42,653 nucleotides of DNA from Caulobacter sp. (GTDB lineage Bacteria; Pseudomonadota; Alphaproteobacteria; Caulobacterales; Caulobacteraceae). Both the position numbers and the translations under genes were made by a program. A model generated the notes under the pieces. That model was not told the DNA's origin. It ran no database searches and saw only the letters and a list, made by a program, of their open reading frames with translations. Below are positions 17,661 through 26,766 of this stretch, piece after piece; position 1 is the stretch's first letter; the number at the start of each line of letters is the position of its first letter. Location: assembly GCA_017744495.1 (NCBI GenBank), contig JAGIBE010000213.1:1-42653 (forward strand), read 5' to 3'.

Positions 17661-18608
17661 GTGAGCGACCCGTCGCGAGTATCTGTCCCGAGCGGCGCGT
17701 TCGGGGACTTCCGGGAGTGGGAGATCGCCCGGGCGTCCCTAGGCTTCATCCGTGACGTCGTCCGGATCACCCGAGGCGACCGGCATTTTATCGACGCCTT
17801 GATCTTCACCGTCGCGCTCGACGCCAACATGGCGCCGGTCACCAGGGACCGCAGCCTCCTGGCCGCCTACGGGGGCGCGGAGACCTCGACGCCCGACGAG
17901 TTGCGACGCCCCGTCAGCATCAATGCGGTGGCCACCTCGCTGCGGCTGCCGCTGGAGACCGTGCGGCGGCGTTTCCTCAACATGGCCCGCGCCGGCCTCT
18001 GTGTGATCGGCCCGCAGGGCGTGATCATCCCGCGCGAGGCTGTGACCTCGCCGGTCTATCTCGCCGAGCAGCGCGCGCGCTTCGATCGCACCCGCGACTT
18101 CTACCAGGCGATGAAGGCGGCGGGCGCCTTGCCGGACCGGATCGCCGCCGAGGTATCGCCGGCGGAGGGCGAGCCCCTGGTGCGGGCCGCCAACTGGGCC
18201 GTCTCGGAATATGCGCTGCGGATCTGCGGCGACCTGATCGGCCTCACGGGCAGCGTCATAAGCAGCCTCGTCCTGCTGGACCTGGTGCTGGCCAATATCG
18301 ACCCGCTTCCACCCGAAGCGATACCCGACTGGGGTCGCGACCCCGAACGCCTGGGGCGGCCGGTCCGCATCAGTGCGCTGGCCGGTCCGCTGCGTCTGTC
18401 CAGCGAGACCATCCGGCGTCACCTGCTCGCCTTGGAGACGCTCGGCTTCTGCCGTCGTAAGTCGGGCGGCCTGGTCGCGGTCGCGCCCGACTCCGCCGGA
18501 CCGCAATTGGCCCGCATCGTCGAGACCAACCGGACCAACAGCGCGCGCTTGTTCGCGCGCCTGGGCCAACTGGGCGTCCTCGACGGCTGGGACGCCTCGC
18601 TCGCCTAG
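17661..18608 (+). CDS. Protein with two duplicated helix-turn-helix units, putative regulator
   Basis: A protein of 315 residues from the GTG at 17661, chosen because GGAG at 17649-17652 is 8 nt upstream; a TTG at 17601 lacks a site. It has no known family that I can name. Two halves of about 120 residues repeat each other. Each has a hydrophobic helix, then RPVSINAVATSLRLPLETVR / RPVRISALAGPLRLSSETIR, which reads as a winged helix-turn-helix, then a wing-like strand and a closing helical segment (FYQAMKAAGAL / LFARLGQLGVL). One chain could therefore imitate a regulator dimer. It is divergent from the autotransporter gene with an inverted repeat between, which suggests it controls that gene and itself. 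It ends 15 nt from the convergent ABC-F gene. The duplication is seen directly; the target is inferred. Confidence 0.8.
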   Translation: MSDPSRVSVPSGAFGDFREWEIARASLGFIRDVVRITRGDRHFIDALIFTVALDANMAPVTRDRSLLAAYGGAETSTPDELRRPVSINAVATSLRLPLETVRRRFLNMARAGLCVIGPQGVIIPREAVTSPVYLAEQRARFDRTRDFYQAMKAAGALPDRIAAEVSPAEGEPLVRAANWAVSEYALRICGDLIGLTGSVISSLVLLDLVLANIDPLPPEAIPDWGRDPERLGRPVRISALAGPLRLSSETIRRHLLALETLGFCRRKSGGLVAVAPDSAGPQLARIVETNRTNSARLFARLGQLGVLDGWDASLA

Positions 18609-18623
18609 ACGCGAGGACCGCCG

Positions 18624-20252
<1,629 letters not shown>

Positions 20253-20352
20253 GGGGCGGTCTGCTAACGCGACCGGGCGCGGAACGCCAGCCTTGGCGCG
20301 ACATCAATTCCAACCGCGACGATTGGCCATCATCCCCAGGTCCGTGTGATGT

Positions 20353-21903
20353 CTACGACGCCAGATCGATCCGCCAGGTGTCGAGCGTCGTGCCCAGTTG
20401 CAGATCGAACAGGGTCATCGCGTCGAGATAGGCGATCTCGGCGCCCAAGGCCTGGCTTTGAGCGGTCCTCAGCGCGTTGTCGAAAGTGAGAACCTCGAAG
20501 TTGGACGTCCGCCCGGCCTGGAGTTTGGCGGTGGCCACCTCGAGGCTGCGCGCGGCCAGGTCGCGCGCCTGACGGGCGGCCTCCAGGCGCCGCCAAGCCA
20601 GCTCGACGCCTTGCGCCGCGTCACGCACCTCCGCTTCCACCCTTTGACGCTGATCGTCCAGCTGGGTTTCCTGGATCCGTAGGGCGGTCGATGCATGGAC
20701 CTCGCGCTGACGCAGACTGTAGTCGCCCAGCGGGATACGCAGTTGCATTCCGACGACACCGCTCGTCCCGCCAGGCAGGTTCGCGGCGGGGAGCGGAGCT
20801 CCGGTTGCCGGGTCGATGACCACGGCGCCGCCCCGCGTGTCCAAGCGCTGCACGCTGGCGTCTACCGACAGGTCCCAAAGGCGGTCATTACGGGCAACCA
20901 GCAGGGCCTGGCGCGCCTGCTCGACGGACGACTTCTGCGCCAGATAATCTGGGCGGTTGTCGAGGGCGGTGTCGATCGCTGTTTCCAGGTCCACCTGGAC
21001 ATGCCCCGGCGCCAGGGTGTCGCCCGCGACGACGTCGGTGTGCAGGTCCATGGCCAGCAGACGCAGCAGATTCAGCTGGGCCGAGTTGCGCTGCTGCTCG
21101 GCGGCCAGCAGGGACACCTGCTGGTTGGCGATGTCCGCCTGGGTCTGGACCAGTTCGGCCGCCGCCATGCGCCCCGCGTCGATCAGCGCCTGGTTAGTCT
21201 CAAGCTGAACCTTGGACCGTTCGAGCGACTGGCGGGCGATGATCAGCTGCTCCTGAGCCTGCATCAATCCGCGATAGGCCATGATGATCGACGAGACCGT
21301 GTTCGAGGCCGTCGATTTCAGGGCCAGGCGGTCGATACGGTCCTGCAGCACCGCCTGGGTGATCGGCGCCCGATTGACCGCCAGACCGGCGCCGCGCAGC
21401 AAGGGCTGGCGGACCGAAAGCAACGCCGTGTCAGTCCCCTGGCGGTAGCCCAGTCCGCGCAGATCGATCCTCGACCAGACGAACTGGAACTGGGCGCCGG
21501 TCGGGACCAGCCAGGCCGCCGACGGCGTGAGCTGGCTGCTGGATCCGCGCGCGCCGTCCTGCCTGGTGGTCTCGGCCCGCGCGTCGATCAGCGCCGTCGG
21601 CGCGAAACGTCGCTTGGCCACGTACAGGTCGTAGGCCTCGGCGACGCGCGACAGATAGGCCGACCGGATGGTGCGATTGTCGCGCAGGCCGATCATCACG
21701 GCGTCGGCCAGGCTCAGCGACAGGCTGGGTCCCGTCGCCAACGGGCGAGCCCCTAGCGGGGGGGCGACGGTCGGAGCCTGAGCCCATGCTGGCTGAGACG
21801 CCAGGAGCGCCGCCGCTAGGAGCGCCGACCCAATCGCCGACCGCCGGATCGTCCTGTCCGCCCCCCTGGATCGCATCAGGATGAAACGGAGGCTAATAAG
21901 CAA
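20353..21903 (-). CDS. TolC-type outer membrane efflux protein
   Basis: Outer membrane channel of the OEP/TolC family, up to 516 residues, forming the exit duct of a tripartite pump. A signal peptide ends near residue 42 (ALLASQPAWAQA). Two related coiled-coil halves follow, with family-like stretches such as LQDRIDRLALKSTASNTVSS, ARQSLERSKVQLETNQALID, and ARQARDLAARSLEVATAKLQ with AGRTSNFEVLTFDNAL near the C-terminus. The ORF begins at a TTG (21903); the ATG ten codons in (21876) is an equally plausible start, and neither has a clear ribosome binding site. It is divergent from the MacAB-like genes, so it probably supplies their outer membrane component. Confidence 0.9.
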   Translation of the reverse strand: MLISLRFILMRSRGADRTIRRSAIGSALLAAALLASQPAWAQAPTVAPPLGARPLATGPSLSLSLADAVMIGLRDNRTIRSAYLSRVAEAYDLYVAKRRFAPTALIDARAETTRQDGARGSSSQLTPSAAWLVPTGAQFQFVWSRIDLRGLGYRQGTDTALLSVRQPLLRGAGLAVNRAPITQAVLQDRIDRLALKSTASNTVSSIIMAYRGLMQAQEQLIIARQSLERSKVQLETNQALIDAGRMAAAELVQTQADIANQQVSLLAAEQQRNSAQLNLLRLLAMDLHTDVVAGDTLAPGHVQVDLETAIDTALDNRPDYLAQKSSVEQARQALLVARNDRLWDLSVDASVQRLDTRGGAVVIDPATGAPLPAANLPGGTSGVVGMQLRIPLGDYSLRQREVHASTALRIQETQLDDQRQRVEAEVRDAAQGVELAWRRLEAARQARDLAARSLEVATAKLQAGRTSNFEVLTFDNALRTAQSQALGAEIAYLDAMTLFDLQLGTTLDTWRIDLAS

Positions 21904-22149
21904 GCGAGTTTAGTCGCCGATCCAAACCCGAGCTTCACTCCCTCCGCGGACATTTCCGAATTCAAAGATCCCACCATCGACAGATAAGCCACTCTAATCT
22001 TCACACTTGGACTGCGCATGAGCCGTCCTTGTCGGAAATGGCCGCTTCACTACTTGCAGACGTCTGGAAAGTGCATTCGGGGGGATGCTGTACATTATTT
22101 TTTTGAGGATTAGGCTTCGACACGCAGGTCAGAGCGGCGTGGACGTTTC
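21904..22149. promoter_or_regulatory. Divergent intergenic region of the efflux genes, palindrome CAGACGTCTG
   Basis: 246 nt between the TolC-type gene and the MacB-type ATPase gene. A perfect 10-bp palindrome, CAGACGTCTG, lies at 22057-22066, with looser outer arms ACTT/AAGT. The stretch around 22090-22110 is T-rich. It could hold an operator for both directions, but no regulator gene is adjacent. No gene is supported here. Confidence 0.3.
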
Positions 22150-22830
22150 ATGCTCAGATTGTCAGGTGTCGGGAAGCAATACGGCCCTCCGGACAGGCCC
22201 ACCCCGGTGCTGCGCGACATCAGCTTCTCGCTGGCGGACGGGACGTTCTGCGCCGTCGTCGGTCCGTCCGGTTCCGGCAAGAGCACCCTGATGAACATCA
22301 TCGGCCTGCTGGACCGGCCGACGAGCGGACGCGTCGATTTGGATGGGATCGCCGTAGACTTCGCGTCTCCCGAGACGACGGCGCGCCTTCGGAACCAGAC
22401 GCTGGGTTTTGTTTTCCAGGCCTTCCATCTGCTGCCCAGGCTGACCGCCTGGGAGAACGTCGCCCTGCCCCTGCTCTATCGCCGCACCGAGCGACGCGAA
22501 CGCCGCGGCCGGGCCCTGGACATGCTCGGCCAGGTCGGGCTGGCCGACCGAGCCGATCACCGGCCTGGCGAGCTGTCCGGCGGCCAGAAGCAGCGCGTCG
22601 CCCTGGCCCGCGCGTTGGTCGGCCGGCCGCGCCTGATCCTGGCGGACGAACCGACCGGCAGCCTGGACAGCGTCACGGCGAACGAGGTCATGAGCCTTCT
22701 GAGCGACCTGAACCGGCGCCTAGGCCTGACCATCGTGATGGTCACCCACGACCAGGCGCTGGCCGCGCGCTGCGATCGTCGGATCGAGGTGTTGGATGGC
22801 CGCATCGTCCTCGACACGGCGGCCGCATGA
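22150..22830 (+). CDS. MacB-like ABC transporter ATP-binding protein
   Basis: ATPase of 226 residues driving a MacB/LolD-type transporter on the cytoplasmic face. Walker A GPSGSGKST is at 38-46, the Q-loop near 90 (FVFQAFHLLP), the signature LSGGQ at 142-146, Walker B LILADE at 162-167 and the H-loop in VTHDQ near 198. The length fits a stand-alone ATPase, unlike E. coli MacB where it is fused to the permease. The ATG at 22150 has only a weak GGA upstream. Its stop overlaps the permease start by 4 nt (ATGA), so the two are translationally coupled. Confidence 0.94.
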   Translation: MLRLSGVGKQYGPPDRPTPVLRDISFSLADGTFCAVVGPSGSGKSTLMNIIGLLDRPTSGRVDLDGIAVDFASPETTARLRNQTLGFVFQAFHLLPRLTAWENVALPLLYRRTERRERRGRALDMLGQVGLADRADHRPGELSGGQKQRVALARALVGRPRLILADEPTGSLDSVTANEVMSLLSDLNRRLGLTIVMVTHDQALAARCDRRIEVLDGRIVLDTAAA

Positions 22831-24029
22831 GCACAGCGAACCTCGCGATTTCGGGCGTCGATCCCGGCGAGGGCGTAGTCGAGGCCCTAGGCAATCTCTA
22901 CGCCCAGCGTCAACGCTCGCTGCTGGCGCTGCTGGGCATCATGATCGGCACCGCCTCGATCATCGCCATGCTGACGATCGGCCACATGGCTCAGCACGAG
23001 ACGATGCGGATGTACAAGCATCTGGGCGTCGACATTCTGCAGATCCACGCCCTGCCGGTCACCGGCCCGGAGGGGTTCCTGGACCGCCGGACGATCGTCG
23101 CCCTGCCCGGCGCGGACCCCGACATCCTGGCGGCGGCGCCGCTCGCGGTCGGTCGCGCCGGCGTGGCCGCGAGCGGCGCCGCGGCCGACCTGGCGGTGGT
23201 GACCGCCGATCCCGCCCTGCCCGGCCTGACCGGCATGCGCCTGGCTCAGGGCCGGTTCCTGGGCGGGATCGACGAAGACTCGCTCGCCACAGTGGTCGGC
23301 GCGGGCGCGGCGGCGAAGCTGTCGACGCCGGGGGCGCCGGTGGTTCCCGGCGCTTCGGTGCGGATCGGCCAGTACGTGTACGGCGTGGTGGGCGTGCTGG
23401 CGCCCATGCCCTACACCGCGTTCGATCCGACCAACTTCAACGACGCGGTCCTGATCCCCCTCAACGGCGCGGGCCGGTTTCGAGCTTCCGGCCAGCCCGA
23501 CACCGTGCTGATGCGCTTGCGGCCCGACGCCGACGTCAAGGCGGCGGGCGAGCGGATCGCCGCCCGTCTCGCCAATCCGAACTCGCGCATGCAGGTGATC
23601 AGCGCCCGCGAGCTGATCGACGGCATGAACGCCCAGAAGGCGATCCACGGTCGCCTGCTGACGGCCATCGGCGGCATCTCGCTGCTGGTCGGCGGCATCG
23701 GGGTCATGAACGTCATGCTGATGGGCGTGATGGAGCGGCGGCGGGAAATCGGGCTGCGGGCGGCCATCGGCGCCACGCCCGGCGACCTGCGCCGGATGTT
23801 CCTGATCGAGGCGGCGGTCCTGGCCTTCGTCGGTGGCGTCGGCGGGCTTGCGCTGGGCCTGGCGGCCGCGCTTCTGACCGCGCGGATGTCCGGCTGGGCC
23901 TTCGGCGCGCCGCTCTACGTCTTGATCCTAGGGCCCGGCATGGCGGCGCTGGTGGGCGTGGCTTTCGGCTTCTACCCCGCCGCCAAGGCCGCCCGCCTCG
24001 ACCCCATCGAAGCCCTGCGTGCGGAGTGA
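22827..24029 (+). CDS. MacB/FtsX-type ABC transporter permease
   Basis: Inner membrane permease of 400 residues with the MacB layout. A first membrane helix (LLALLGIMIGTASIIAMLTI, about residues 32-51) is followed by a large periplasmic domain to about residue 270. Three C-terminal helices with the FtsX region follow, including GGISLLVGGIGVMNVMLMGV, then MERRREIGLRAAIGAT, and the closing AAKAARLDPIEALRAE typical of the family. MacB-type pumps work by mechanotransmission, pushing periplasmic cargo out through TolC. The gene overlaps the ATPase gene and is followed 3 nt later by the adaptor. Confidence 0.94.
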   Translation: MSTANLAISGVDPGEGVVEALGNLYAQRQRSLLALLGIMIGTASIIAMLTIGHMAQHETMRMYKHLGVDILQIHALPVTGPEGFLDRRTIVALPGADPDILAAAPLAVGRAGVAASGAAADLAVVTADPALPGLTGMRLAQGRFLGGIDEDSLATVVGAGAAAKLSTPGAPVVPGASVRIGQYVYGVVGVLAPMPYTAFDPTNFNDAVLIPLNGAGRFRASGQPDTVLMRLRPDADVKAAGERIAARLANPNSRMQVISARELIDGMNAQKAIHGRLLTAIGGISLLVGGIGVMNVMLMGVMERRREIGLRAAIGATPGDLRRMFLIEAAVLAFVGGVGGLALGLAAALLTARMSGWAFGAPLYVLILGPGMAALVGVAFGFYPAAKAARLDPIEALRAE

Positions 24030-24032
24030 AGC

Positions 24033-25343
24033 ATGAAAGCGTCTCTCGCCTTGAAATCGATCCATCGCCCCCGCAAACCGGTGATGCTGGCGACGCTGGG
24101 GCTGGTGACGACCGTGGCGATCGTCGGCGTCGCGACGCTCCATCGCGCCGGTCAGGCCTCCAGCGCCGCCGCGACCGAAGAACAGCGCGCCGTCATTCAG
24201 CGCAGGCCCTTCGTCGCCTCGCTCTCGGTGGCGGGAACCATCGCCCCCGGTCCCGGCGGAGAGGTGACCGCGCCGTTCGACGGCACGATCCGCAGCGTCG
24301 AATTCGTCTACGGCGAGCGCGTCGAGCCGGGCCAGGTGCTGGTGGTGTTCGACGCCGCCGACCTCCGCGCCCGTCGCAACGAGGCCGAGGCGGCTGTCCT
24401 GAAATCATCGCAAACCGCCGCAGAATTCGCGGACTGGGAACACGGCCCGGACGTTTCACGGGCGCGTCGCGCCGTAGCCCTGGCCGAGTCGGACCTGCAG
24501 GACGCCGATCGCAAGATCGATGAGACCAAGTCGCTGCTCGATCGCGGCCTGGTTCCCCGCAACGAATACGACGCCGCCTTGCGCCAGCGACAGGTCCAGG
24601 AGGCCGGCCTGGCCATGGCCCGGCAAGACCTGGCCCAGGCCTTGGCGCGGGGCGGCGCCACACCGCGACGTGCAGCGGGGCTGGATCTGCAGAACGCCCG
24701 GGACCGGCTGGCGGAGCTGGCTGGCGAATCCGCGAGCGCGGTGGTCCGCGCCCCGATCGGGGGCGTGATCGTGCGCCCGCCCGCCGACAAGGCGGAGGCC
24801 GCCGTCCATGCGGGACAGCAGATGACCCGGGGCCAACTGATCGGCGCCGTGGCCTCGCCGGGCGCCTTGATGGTGACGTTCCAACTGGGCGAGACCGACG
24901 CCAACCGCGTTCGGCCGGGCCAGCCGGTGACCGTCACGGGGACGGGCTTCCCCGGCATGATGCTGAAGGGGCGCGTGACGGCTGTAGCCGGTGAAGCCAC
25001 GCCGCCTTCGGCCGGCAGCCCGATCTCCACCGTCGCCGCCCTGGCCCGGCTGGAACCGCTGTCGCCCCAGCAGGCCGGCGCGGTGCGCATCGGCATGACC
25101 GCGGCGGTGTCGATCCAGATCTACGCCAATCCTTCGGCGGTGATCGCCCCGCCCGCCGCGATCCAGGGCGCGGCGCCGAACGCCACCGTGTCGGTGCGGG
25201 ATCCCGCCGGCGGGCGGGTCCGGACCACCGCCGTCCGCATCGGCCAGGTCGCGCCGGACGGCGTCGAGATCCTGTCAGGCCTCAGGCCTGGCGACGTGGT
25301 CGTCTGGACCCCGCCGCCGCCCGTCCCCACCACGGCCTCCTGA
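24033..25343 (+). CDS. Periplasmic adaptor (MacA/HlyD-type membrane fusion protein)
   Basis: An adaptor of 436 residues linking the permease to the TolC-type channel. An N-terminal membrane anchor (about residues 18-36) comes first. A biotinyl/lipoyl-like half (APFDGTIRSVEFVYGERVEP) follows, then a charged helical hairpin from about 105 to 220, the second lipoyl half (VVRAPIGGVIVRPPADKAEA), and a beta-barrel region. The C-terminal part ends in a proline-rich tail. The order ATPase-permease-adaptor is the reverse of E. coli macAB, but the parts match. Substrate unknown; antibiotics, lipids or small proteins are all possible in this family. Confidence 0.92.
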   Translation: MKASLALKSIHRPRKPVMLATLGLVTTVAIVGVATLHRAGQASSAAATEEQRAVIQRRPFVASLSVAGTIAPGPGGEVTAPFDGTIRSVEFVYGERVEPGQVLVVFDAADLRARRNEAEAAVLKSSQTAAEFADWEHGPDVSRARRAVALAESDLQDADRKIDETKSLLDRGLVPRNEYDAALRQRQVQEAGLAMARQDLAQALARGGATPRRAAGLDLQNARDRLAELAGESASAVVRAPIGGVIVRPPADKAEAAVHAGQQMTRGQLIGAVASPGALMVTFQLGETDANRVRPGQPVTVTGTGFPGMMLKGRVTAVAGEATPPSAGSPISTVAALARLEPLSPQQAGAVRIGMTAAVSIQIYANPSAVIAPPAAIQGAAPNATVSVRDPAGGRVRTTAVRIGQVAPDGVEILSGLRPGDVVVWTPPPPVPTTAS

Positions 25344-25363
25344 GCGAGCAGCGACGAAAGAAA

Positions 25364-25386
25364 CCCCGATGCCGGAAGCATCGGGG
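25364..25386 (-). terminator. Rho-independent terminator for the PraB-like gene
   Basis: On the minus strand CCCCGATGC-TTCCG-GCATCGGGG is a perfect 9-bp stem with a 5-nt loop, followed by TTTCTTTC. It lies about 60 nt past the stop of the secreted PraB-like gene. On the plus strand it would also form a stem after the adaptor gene, but without a T tract. Confidence 0.7.
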
Positions 25387-25391
25387 CAGTC

Positions 25392-25421
25392 GGGACGCGC
25401 TGGCTCGACGCAGCGCGTCCC
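25392..25421. terminator. Second perfect hairpin between convergent genes
   Basis: GGGACGCGCTG and CAGCGCGTCCC pair over 11 bp around an 8-nt loop. It sits right next to the terminator hairpin at 25364-25386, in the gap between the convergent adaptor and PraB-like genes. There is no T tract on either side, so it may be part of a double terminator or a transcript-end protector. Confidence 0.5.
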
Positions 25422-25447
25422 TTCCAACCGAGGAGGGGGCCTCTCGA

Positions 25448-25921
25448 TTACGGCCAGACGATCGAGACGGTCGGCGTGGTGACGATCGGCGAGGTCGTCT
25501 GCACGGCGCAGTTGGGCGCCAGGGTGGTGTTGAAGGTGATGTTTCCGCCGCTGATCGTGGCCGGCACGTTGCCGGTGCAGGTCCCGAAGATCGAGGCGCT
25601 GACCGAGACGTTGTTGATCGTGGCGGTGGTGGGGCCCGTCACGGTGACCGACCACGGCAGGCCGGTGGCCGAGATGCCCGAGCACAGGAAGCTGCCGGGC
25701 GTGAAGGTCGCGCTGGTGATCGAGGCGTTGCCCGCCGCGTCGGTGGAGCCGGTGAAGTTGGCGTTGCAGCCGATGGTCGGCAGGCCCGACTTGGCCAACT
25801 GGGTCTTGCCCACGCCGGTGAAGCTGGTGCCGGGCGGGCTGATGCTGGCGGCCGAGGCTTGAGCGGCGATCAGGCTGGCGGCGGCCAGGGCGCCGACGGC
25901 GATGATGGAGGAGACTTTCAT
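25448..25921 (-). CDS. Secreted PraB-like small protein
   Basis: A protein of 157 residues with a clear Sec signal peptide (MKVSSIIAVGALAAASLIAA, cleavage likely after QASA at 24). The mature part is Ser/Thr/Gly-rich beta-type sequence with four cysteines (52, 80, 115, 138), enough for two disulfides. The pattern TSFTGVG..L, CNANFTG, NASITSATFTPGSFLC and GLPW resembles proteins annotated 'alkane oxidation protein activator PraB'. I base this on memory of the family, not on a search. The name reflects an old phenotype; the role may be surface or biofilm related. ATG 25921 is preceded by AGGGA. It converges on the MacAB-like operon and could be its periplasmic cargo, which is inference. Confidence 0.7.
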   Translation of the reverse strand: MKVSSIIAVGALAAASLIAAQASAASISPPGTSFTGVGKTQLAKSGLPTIGCNANFTGSTDAAGNASITSATFTPGSFLCSGISATGLPWSVTVTGPTTATINNVSVSASIFGTCTGNVPATISGGNITFNTTLAPNCAVQTTSPIVTTPTVSIVWP

Positions 25922-26151
25922 GGCGTTTCCCTTATGTCCGAATTCGCGTTTTCTCTGGGGGATGAGAAGACATCCACTCAGTAAGACGCGAGAAATTCGC
26001 GTAAGGGGGGATCGAATTTCAGATTTCGCTAAAAAGTTTTCTCAGTAATAGAGATTTTTATTCCGCGAAATAATTTGTCATGACTCAACATTTCGCACTC
26101 ATGGCGATCAAATGGCGCGCCGAATATAGTATAACCACCTTCACATACGCC
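25922..26151 (-). promoter_or_regulatory. AT-rich upstream region of the PraB-like gene
   Basis: This 230-nt gap is much richer in A/T than the rest of the window. AATTCGCGT occurs twice in direct orientation (25941-25949 and 25994-26002). The second copy is part of a CGCGA-GAAAT-TCGCG hairpin (25989-26003). A near-perfect 16-bp palindrome, TTATTCCGCGAAATAA, lies at 26058-26073. These could be regulator sites for the secreted protein gene. No coding frame is convincing. Confidence 0.35.
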
Positions 26152-26691
26152 CTACCCCTCCAACCGCACGGCCCGGCTAACCCGACAGGTGGCGCGCTGC
26201 AACAGCTCCTTCACGGAGTCGCGGGAGATGCCCATGCGGTCGGCGATCCCGGCATAGGTCAAGTCGTCGAAGCGATGCAGCCGGAACGCGTCGCGGGCCC
26301 GGGGCGGCAGGGCTTCGATGGCCTTCACCACCCGGATGATCTCCTGCCGCGCCGCGACGATCCGCTCCGGCGACAGATCGCTGGAGGGTTCCGGAGAGTC
26401 GTCGAGGCAATCGTGCAGCGCGCTCCGGCGGACGGTCCGGTGGCGGCGAAGATTGACCAGGGCGTGATGGGCCACCGTGAACAGGTAACGCTCGACGTCG
26501 GCGATCGGCGTGCGCAGCCGCGCCGACTGCAGATTCAGGAACACGTCCTGCACCAGGTCGTCGATGTCGGCGGTGGGCGCTCGCCTGGCGAAATAGCGGC
26601 GAAGCCGGTCGCCGTAGCTGGCCATCCAGGCGCCGAGGTCGGGCGGCGGCGGGGCGGCGATCTGCGAGTCCTGCGTTTCGGTGTGAGCCAT
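26152..26691 (-). CDS. ECF-type RNA polymerase sigma factor
   Basis: A sigma-70 family protein of 179 residues with only regions 2 and 4. Region 2 covers about 25-90 (YFARRAPTADIDDLVQDVFL), region 4 about 122-175 (EALPPRARDAFRLHRFDDLT, then YAGIADRMGISRDSVKELL as the helix-turn-helix). It resembles FecI-type sigma factors. The ATG at 26691 is chosen because GGAG lies 8 nt upstream; a GTG at 26709 would add six residues. It is the second gene after the TonB-dependent receptor on the same strand. No FecR anti-sigma gene is present, so its control must differ from the classical Fec system. Confidence 0.88.
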   Translation of the reverse strand: MAHTETQDSQIAAPPPPDLGAWMASYGDRLRRYFARRAPTADIDDLVQDVFLNLQSARLRTPIADVERYLFTVAHHALVNLRRHRTVRRSALHDCLDDSPEPSSDLSPERIVAARQEIIRVVKAIEALPPRARDAFRLHRFDDLTYAGIADRMGISRDSVKELLQRATCRVSRAVRLEG

Positions 26692-26709
26692 TGAGCTGCT
26701 CCGGGGCAC

Positions 26710-26735
26710 GGGGGCGGCGGCGCCGCGCCGCCCCC
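26710..26735 (-). promoter_or_regulatory. GC hairpin between receptor and sigma factor genes
   Basis: GGGGGCGGCG and CGCCGCCCCC form a perfect 10-bp stem with a 6-nt loop, inside the gap after the receptor stop and just upstream of the sigma factor start. No T tract follows. It may stabilise the upstream receptor mRNA or lower read-through into the sigma gene. Confidence 0.4.
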
Positions 26736-26766
26736 GGCCGGGCCGGGAAGCGGCGCGGCCTTCGCG

